DNA from: CAXXOK01 sp963678055 | GTDB taxonomy: Bacteria; Bacillota; Clostridia; Christensenellales; Aristaeellaceae | DNA length: 64,000 nt | Assembly (NCBI GenBank): GCA_963678055.1 | Contig: OY782679.1 | Location: 2,108,001-2,172,000, forward strand | Direction: 5' to 3' | Shown: in pieces, positions 60,004-64,000 of the stretch | How the letters are laid out: the number at the start of each line of letters is the position of its first letter | Numbering within the stretch: the stretch's first letter is position 1 | Position numbers and translations under genes: made by a program | Notes under the pieces: model-generated | Seen by the model: only the letters and a program-made list of their open reading frames with translations | Databases searched by the model: none | What the model was told of the DNA's origin: nothing

Positions 60004-60057
60004 ACTTTTCGCTCCACCTGTTCATATTCGTGTTTCTGCAGGATTTCCGGTGATAAA

Positions 60058-60113
60058 TTCCCCTTCGAATACCAGGCATGCGCTTTATACACAGGCCTGG
60101 TATCCGAAGGGAA
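60058..60113. terminator. hairpin after the membrane GH3 gene
   Basis: Arms of about 18 bases (TTCCCTTCGGATACCAGGC on the minus strand and its near complement, with one mismatch and a bulge) enclose an 18-base loop. The following sequence is only moderately T-rich, so this may be a processing or partial termination site. Confidence 0.6.
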
Positions 60114-60177
60114 ACAGAGCTCACTGTACTTGCTCAGTTTCATTACTTGGCAGTACGGTCTAGGATTCGAGTGTGCC

Positions 60178-63100
60178 CTATTTCGTATTGCTCTTCTTGT
60201 TGCGCTTTTTCCAGCGTAGAATAATCAGCAGCAACGCACCCAGAACAACCACTACCACGGCAATATCAATGATCAGGAACAGTCTGTTCATATTGTCCAG
60301 ACCGCCTTCTTCAATGATGACGCCATCGGAATAGTAGCCACTGTTGCCCACAGTGTAGAGTATGTTTTTGCTTGCCTGACGCATCGCCAGCACGCTGGTT
60401 GCCGCGTCGGTGTCTGTGAATTCGTTGCTCTCAGCCATACCATAGCCCAGCATCAGGTCGTTCCCTGCACGAATGGCAGCTTCCGAGATCTGATATCCGT
60501 ACGAGCCGTTGTAGTCGGAGATTACCGTACCTCTAAAGCCCCATTCACCCCGGAGAACTTCCGTAAGCAAGTTGTAATCACTGATCACGGGCACTGTGCC
60601 CAGCCAGTTGTATGAAGTCATTGCGCCCAGAACATAATGGTCGAAGTCGAAGTTCTTGACTGCAATCTCAAACGGCTTCAGTACGCTTTCACGCAGGGTT
60701 TGTTCTGTCATAAATGTGAGCAGGAAGGCACAGCGGTTGGTCTCCTGATCGTTGCCAGCGAAGTGTTTCATAAACGCATACACGCCGTAGGGTGCCGCTC
60801 CGTTGATCTCAGCAGACGCCATTTTACCGGACAGTACGCCGTCTTCAGAATAGTATTCAAAGTTACGACCGCTGAATGCAGTGCGGTGCAGGTTCATACC
60901 CGGGCCATACCAGCCGTAATTCTCCGCATTTGCGAATTCCTGGGCCATTGCCGCGCCGAACTGTTCAGCGATGTTCTTGTTCCACGTCTGTGCCAGCAGC
61001 ACTTCCGTGCAGAACTGTGTGCCCATGGTATGCGTCACATAGTTACTCAGGCCTGCAGGGCCGTCACAATCGGACGTGCCCACTTTACCGACTGATTTGA
61101 TCGGCGCAGTCTTCCAGCCACCCGTGTTGATCAGGACGGTCATATCTTCCAGGCTCATTTGATCCAACAACAGCTCCCACTGGGGATCATCGTAGCTTTT
61201 CCCGGTCAAGTCGGACAGCGAAAGTCCGTTGTCGGCGCCAAGCGTCGGCATTACGTCGTCTTCATTGTCGACCTTCTCAGGCTTATACCCGTAAACCGAC
61301 CAGCTTTTCACAGCTTTCTTCTGATCTCTGCTGAGAACCATTTCTTCTTCAGAGGGTCCAGCCGCTGCTTCCGCCAGGTTTGCAAAGCCACCTGCTCTGG
61401 AAAGAACCGCACGATCGGGGTTTACATAATCAAAGCGGTTGACAGCTACAGCGTCATCGCTCTGGCGGCCATCTGCGCTATAGTCGATATCTTCACCAAG
61501 GGAGAAGCTTCGGCTGTCCAGCACGGTGTGCGAGTCGACACGGGCAGAAATTGTATATTCACCCGCCTCCAAAATGTATCCGCCGTTCTCGGTTTTCACA
61601 AGCGACGAATCATAGGATGCCATCTCTTCCAGCGGAATCGTGAACGTCAGCTTTGCCGAAGCGCCCGCGTCCAGCATTTCGGTTTTTCCGAAATCAAGCA
61701 GATTGACGCTTGCTTTTTCAATACCACCATCGGTATACGGCGGCGTGTAGTACAGCTGCACCACATCTTTGCCGGCAACATCACCGGTGTTTTCGACGGT
61801 GACTTCAACCGTAAGGCTGGTTGCATCCTGTTTGAAATCTGTGATTTCCTGAGAGAAGCTTGTATAGCTCATGCCATACCCAAACGGGTACTGTACATAG
61901 TCGTCATATTCGATAGCGCCTTCGTCTGCCGCTGTTTCGTAGAATTTATATCCGGTATAAATTCCTTCCACATAATCCACAAACGAGACTACGCCTTGGA
62001 AAGTGCTGTCGTTACGGCCAACCTGCTTTTGCAGATCAGCAATATCATCGTAAATGTGGTTGCCGGAATTCCCAGCGTGATTCCATGTAACCGTATTGGT
62101 CAGATCTTTGACATAGGTGTCCACCGTTTTACCGGACGGATTCACCGTACCGCTCATAATCTGTCCAAGTGCGGCCATGCCGCTGTTGCCCGTGCCAGGC
62201 ACAAGCAGTACTGCGCCGATGGCATCGTAGTTATCAACCCAGTCCAGTTCCATGGCATTGTTGGCGTTGATTACAACGATAACATTGTCAAACGTTGAGC
62301 AGACCTTGTCGACAAGATCTTCTTCTGTACGGGAAAGCTCCAGGTAGTGCTCACCCGGTTCGAAATCGTCATAATCGCCATTGTTGGTATATATACCACC
62401 GGTATAGCCGTAGTTGTTCTTATACTTGTCGGGGATAATATCTGTGTTTGCTACATTGTAGGTTCCATTGATGACCGCATTCATATCAGCGGGAAGATCT
62501 GCATTTTCCCCGCCGCTGCGGCCGATCACGATCACAGCCGTATCCGAAAAATCAGTCGCTACTTGCATGACTTCATCCGTATAGGCTTCACTGGTCGGTT
62601 CAGGAAGTGTCCAATCCTGTGTCTGCATTGTGATGTCCGGGCGCGTAGCACGGTAGGACAGGTACATCTTTACCAGATCATCATTCATTGAATAGCCGGC
62701 ATCGGCCAAAGATTTTAGAATACTGACAGCAGGACCGGCATCGCCGCTAACAGCCGAACCGGTGCCGCTGTATACCGGGCTGACGGAACTCCAGCCGAAT
62801 ACATTGAGCTTGGTTGTATCAGAGGTCAGTGGCAGCAGACCATTGTTTTTCACAAGCACAATGCCCTCTTTGCCTGTTTCCTCAATCACGGATACGCTAT
62901 TGCCAACCACATCTGCGGACAATTCCGCTTTGGATGCATTGAGCACACCCGATACTGTGGGGTACATAGGTCCGTAGGAGATCATATTCACGATCAGCAG
63001 CAGCACTAACAAAAATGCGCCTACAGAGGACCAACGAACAACATGGCGCGTTCCTTTTTTCACCATAAAACGGGCTGCAATTATCACTGCAATCGTGACG

Positions 63101-63225
63101 ATCAAAGCAGCAAATCCGGCATAGATATAGCCGCTCAGAAGATGGATATAGTTGCTAACATCCGCTGCGCTGGCTCCCATTGAGACAAACATAGGTGTTA
63201 ATAGGTCGATAAGTAGATCTATCAT
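60178..63225 (-). CDS. membrane-anchored glycoside hydrolase family 3 with permuted domains
   Basis: This 1015-residue protein begins with two membrane helices (about 28-50 and 58-78). Next comes the GH3 alpha/beta sandwich domain (KEGIVLVKNNGLLPL at about 120, later VLLVPGTGNSGMAALG), then the fibronectin-like domain (YPFGYGMSYTSFS), and only then the TIM barrel (GWKTAPIKSVGKVGTSDCDGP onward) with nucleophile D904 in GTVISDYN. A third helix (LFLIIDIAVVVVVLGALLLIIL) ends the protein. In ordinary GH3 enzymes the barrel is first. GGAGG eight bases upstream supports the ATG at 63225. The catalytic part likely faces outward. Confidence 0.85.
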   Translation of the reverse strand: MIDLLIDLLTPMFVSMGASAADVSNYIHLLSGYIYAGFAALIVTIAVIIAARFMVKKGTRHVVRWSSVGAFLLVLLLIVNMISYGPMYPTVSGVLNASKAELSADVVGNSVSVIEETGKEGIVLVKNNGLLPLTSDTTKLNVFGWSSVSPVYSGTGSAVSGDAGPAVSILKSLADAGYSMNDDLVKMYLSYRATRPDITMQTQDWTLPEPTSEAYTDEVMQVATDFSDTAVIVIGRSGGENADLPADMNAVINGTYNVANTDIIPDKYKNNYGYTGGIYTNNGDYDDFEPGEHYLELSRTEEDLVDKVCSTFDNVIVVINANNAMELDWVDNYDAIGAVLLVPGTGNSGMAALGQIMSGTVNPSGKTVDTYVKDLTNTVTWNHAGNSGNHIYDDIADLQKQVGRNDSTFQGVVSFVDYVEGIYTGYKFYETAADEGAIEYDDYVQYPFGYGMSYTSFSQEITDFKQDATSLTVEVTVENTGDVAGKDVVQLYYTPPYTDGGIEKASVNLLDFGKTEMLDAGASAKLTFTIPLEEMASYDSSLVKTENGGYILEAGEYTISARVDSHTVLDSRSFSLGEDIDYSADGRQSDDAVAVNRFDYVNPDRAVLSRAGGFANLAEAAAGPSEEEMVLSRDQKKAVKSWSVYGYKPEKVDNEDDVMPTLGADNGLSLSDLTGKSYDDPQWELLLDQMSLEDMTVLINTGGWKTAPIKSVGKVGTSDCDGPAGLSNYVTHTMGTQFCTEVLLAQTWNKNIAEQFGAAMAQEFANAENYGWYGPGMNLHRTAFSGRNFEYYSEDGVLSGKMASAEINGAAPYGVYAFMKHFAGNDQETNRCAFLLTFMTEQTLRESVLKPFEIAVKNFDFDHYVLGAMTSYNWLGTVPVISDYNLLTEVLRGEWGFRGTVISDYNGSYGYQISEAAIRAGNDLMLGYGMAESNEFTDTDAATSVLAMRQASKNILYTVGNSGYYSDGVIIEEGGLDNMNRLFLIIDIAVVVVVLGALLLIILRWKKRNKKSNTK

Positions 63226-63310
63226 GAACATTTCCTCCCCAGACGTAGACACATAAAGTTATGCGGAGAGCAGAGCAACGCTCCGCCCTCCGCTCATTAC
63301 GTGATGGTTG

Positions 63311-64000
63311 TTACTTGGCGTATTGGAAGTCGAAGGTGGTAACTTCGGTCACAGGAGCCTGGGAATAGGTCTCCACGCGGCTGTCGTTGATGACGCCGGA
63401 CCAGTTCAGGCCGTATGCGAAGTCGTAGGTGTTACCTGCGGCATCCACATAGCATTCCACATCGCGAGGCGTGTCGTCGCCAGTCTGCGCTTCAACAGCT
63501 TCCATAGAAGCAGGCATCTGTGCTACCAGCAGACCGTTGGGTTCCACTTCGCCGGAAAGGACCTTCAGGAACGCTTCGTCGCTTACTTTGTAACCGTTGA
63601 GGATTACATCGGCAAGAGGCTCAACTTCGCCCCAGACCATTGCACCGGAACCAGTCTGGTTCATCAGCACGATAACCTTGGCATCGCCTTTGGCGGCTGC
63701 ACACAGCTGCAGGGTTTCCAGGTGGCCGTACACGCCGCTCTTGGGCGCGGTATTGCCTTTGTAGGAGCGGTTTTCGATGGATTCCACAGTCTGCACCGTA
63801 TAGCCATCGTTGAACTGCTCGATCACTACGTTGCCAGCCACAGATTCTTCCTTGGCTGTGGTAGCGGTGTACTCAGCATACTGGATGGAAGGCGGCAGCC
63901 AGGTGGCATTGCCCTCTTCGTCGACTTCTTTGGCCGATTTGGTATGCGGGGCATCCATTGCGACCAGGATCAAATCACAGGTTGCAATATCTTCAGCTGC
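63311..64000 (-). CDS. 3' part of a third GH3-family gene
   Basis: The minus-strand frame is open from the window edge (64000) to a stop at 63311, giving the last 229 residues. The sequence (LILVAMDAPHTKS, KSGVYGHLETLQLCAAAKGDAKVIVLMNQTGSG, VWGEVEPLADVILNGYKVSDEAFLKVLSGEVEPNGLLVAQMP, then YDFAYGLNWSGVI) matches the alpha/beta sandwich domain of GH3 enzymes. There is no fibronectin-like extension after it. The N-terminal part, including the nucleophile, lies outside the window. The permuted GH3 gene follows after about 85 bases. Confidence 0.8.
   Translation of the reverse strand, partial: AAEDIATCDLILVAMDAPHTKSAKEVDEEGNATWLPPSIQYAEYTATTAKEESVAGNVVIEQFNDGYTVQTVESIENRSYKGNTAPKSGVYGHLETLQLCAAAKGDAKVIVLMNQTGSGAMVWGEVEPLADVILNGYKVSDEAFLKVLSGEVEPNGLLVAQMPASMEAVEAQTGDDTPRDVECYVDAAGNTYDFAYGLNWSGVINDSRVETYSQAPVTEVTTFDFQYAK

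Noticed and set aside
61159..62298. Plus-strand open frame of 379 codons
   Set aside because: Antisense to the permuted GH3 gene, which shows clear GH3 motifs along the same bases.
1..64000. tRNA or rRNA genes
   Set aside because: No cloverleaf with a GTTCRA-type T-loop and matching stems, and no ribosomal RNA signature, was noticed on either strand; a dedicated search was not possible.

Overview
The window looks like a chromosome segment of a low-to-middle GC member of the Clostridia (Bacillota), probably a carbohydrate-degrading gut commensal. The signs are GlpP-type glycerol control, LplB-type sugar ABC permeases, ROK and ArsR-like regulators, YitT and GtrA membrane proteins, clostripain-type peptidase, GH127/GH125 enzymes, strong AGGAGG ribosome sites and TTGACA-N17-TATAAT promoters. 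The species cannot be named from the sequence.

Layout. 1-9063: an arabinose-polymer module. One minus-strand operon carries an ArsR-like regulator, a GH127 beta-L-arabinofuranosidase, a GH51 alpha-L-arabinofuranosidase and a GH2 beta-galactosidase; a GH27 enzyme is divergent. 9094-18545: housekeeping and mixed genes (secreted clostripain-family peptidase, DEAD-box helicase, GtrA protein, secreted alpha-amylase, YitT, YbaK-type editing protein, ADP-forming acyl-CoA synthetase). 18600-31000: an AT-rich accessory island, all on the plus strand. Broken, GC-richer copies of the C-terminal core of an Rhs/YD-repeat protein alternate with unrelated small ORFs that look like orphan toxin tips and immunity genes. 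31038-36510: glycerol operon (glpK, a DUF1667 protein, two FAD oxidoreductases) with the divergent antiterminator gene glpP. 36548-38709: a membrane-anchored alpha/beta hydrolase behind a long structured leader.

38824-53854: an amino-sugar and glycan module. A long minus-strand operon encodes a GH20 hexosaminidase, a GH125 alpha-mannosidase, two ABC permeases, a solute-binding protein, a sialidase-fold hydrolase, NagA, NagB and a ROK sugar kinase. A ROK-family repressor is divergent, followed by a DapA/NanA-family lyase and an SGNH esterase. Near-identical palindromes at the hexosaminidase promoter and at the lyase promoter suggest that one regulator, most likely the ROK protein, controls both units. 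The enzymes fit uptake and breakdown of GlcNAc- and mannose-containing host glycans, possibly with sialic acid.

54005-57539: methylglyoxal synthase with a His-less HPr-like protein, then UDP-galactopyranose mutase, a family 2 glycosyltransferase and a second GtrA-like protein (surface polysaccharide). 57589-64000: three GH3 genes: a normal cytoplasmic beta-glucosidase type, a membrane-anchored one with reversed domain order, and the 3' part of a third that runs off the window.

The most unusual part is the Rhs tip/immunity island. It holds seven recognisable core fragments, several broken by single-base changes or deletions, a candidate recombination scar inside an immunity-like gene, and several intact ORFs with no family I can name.
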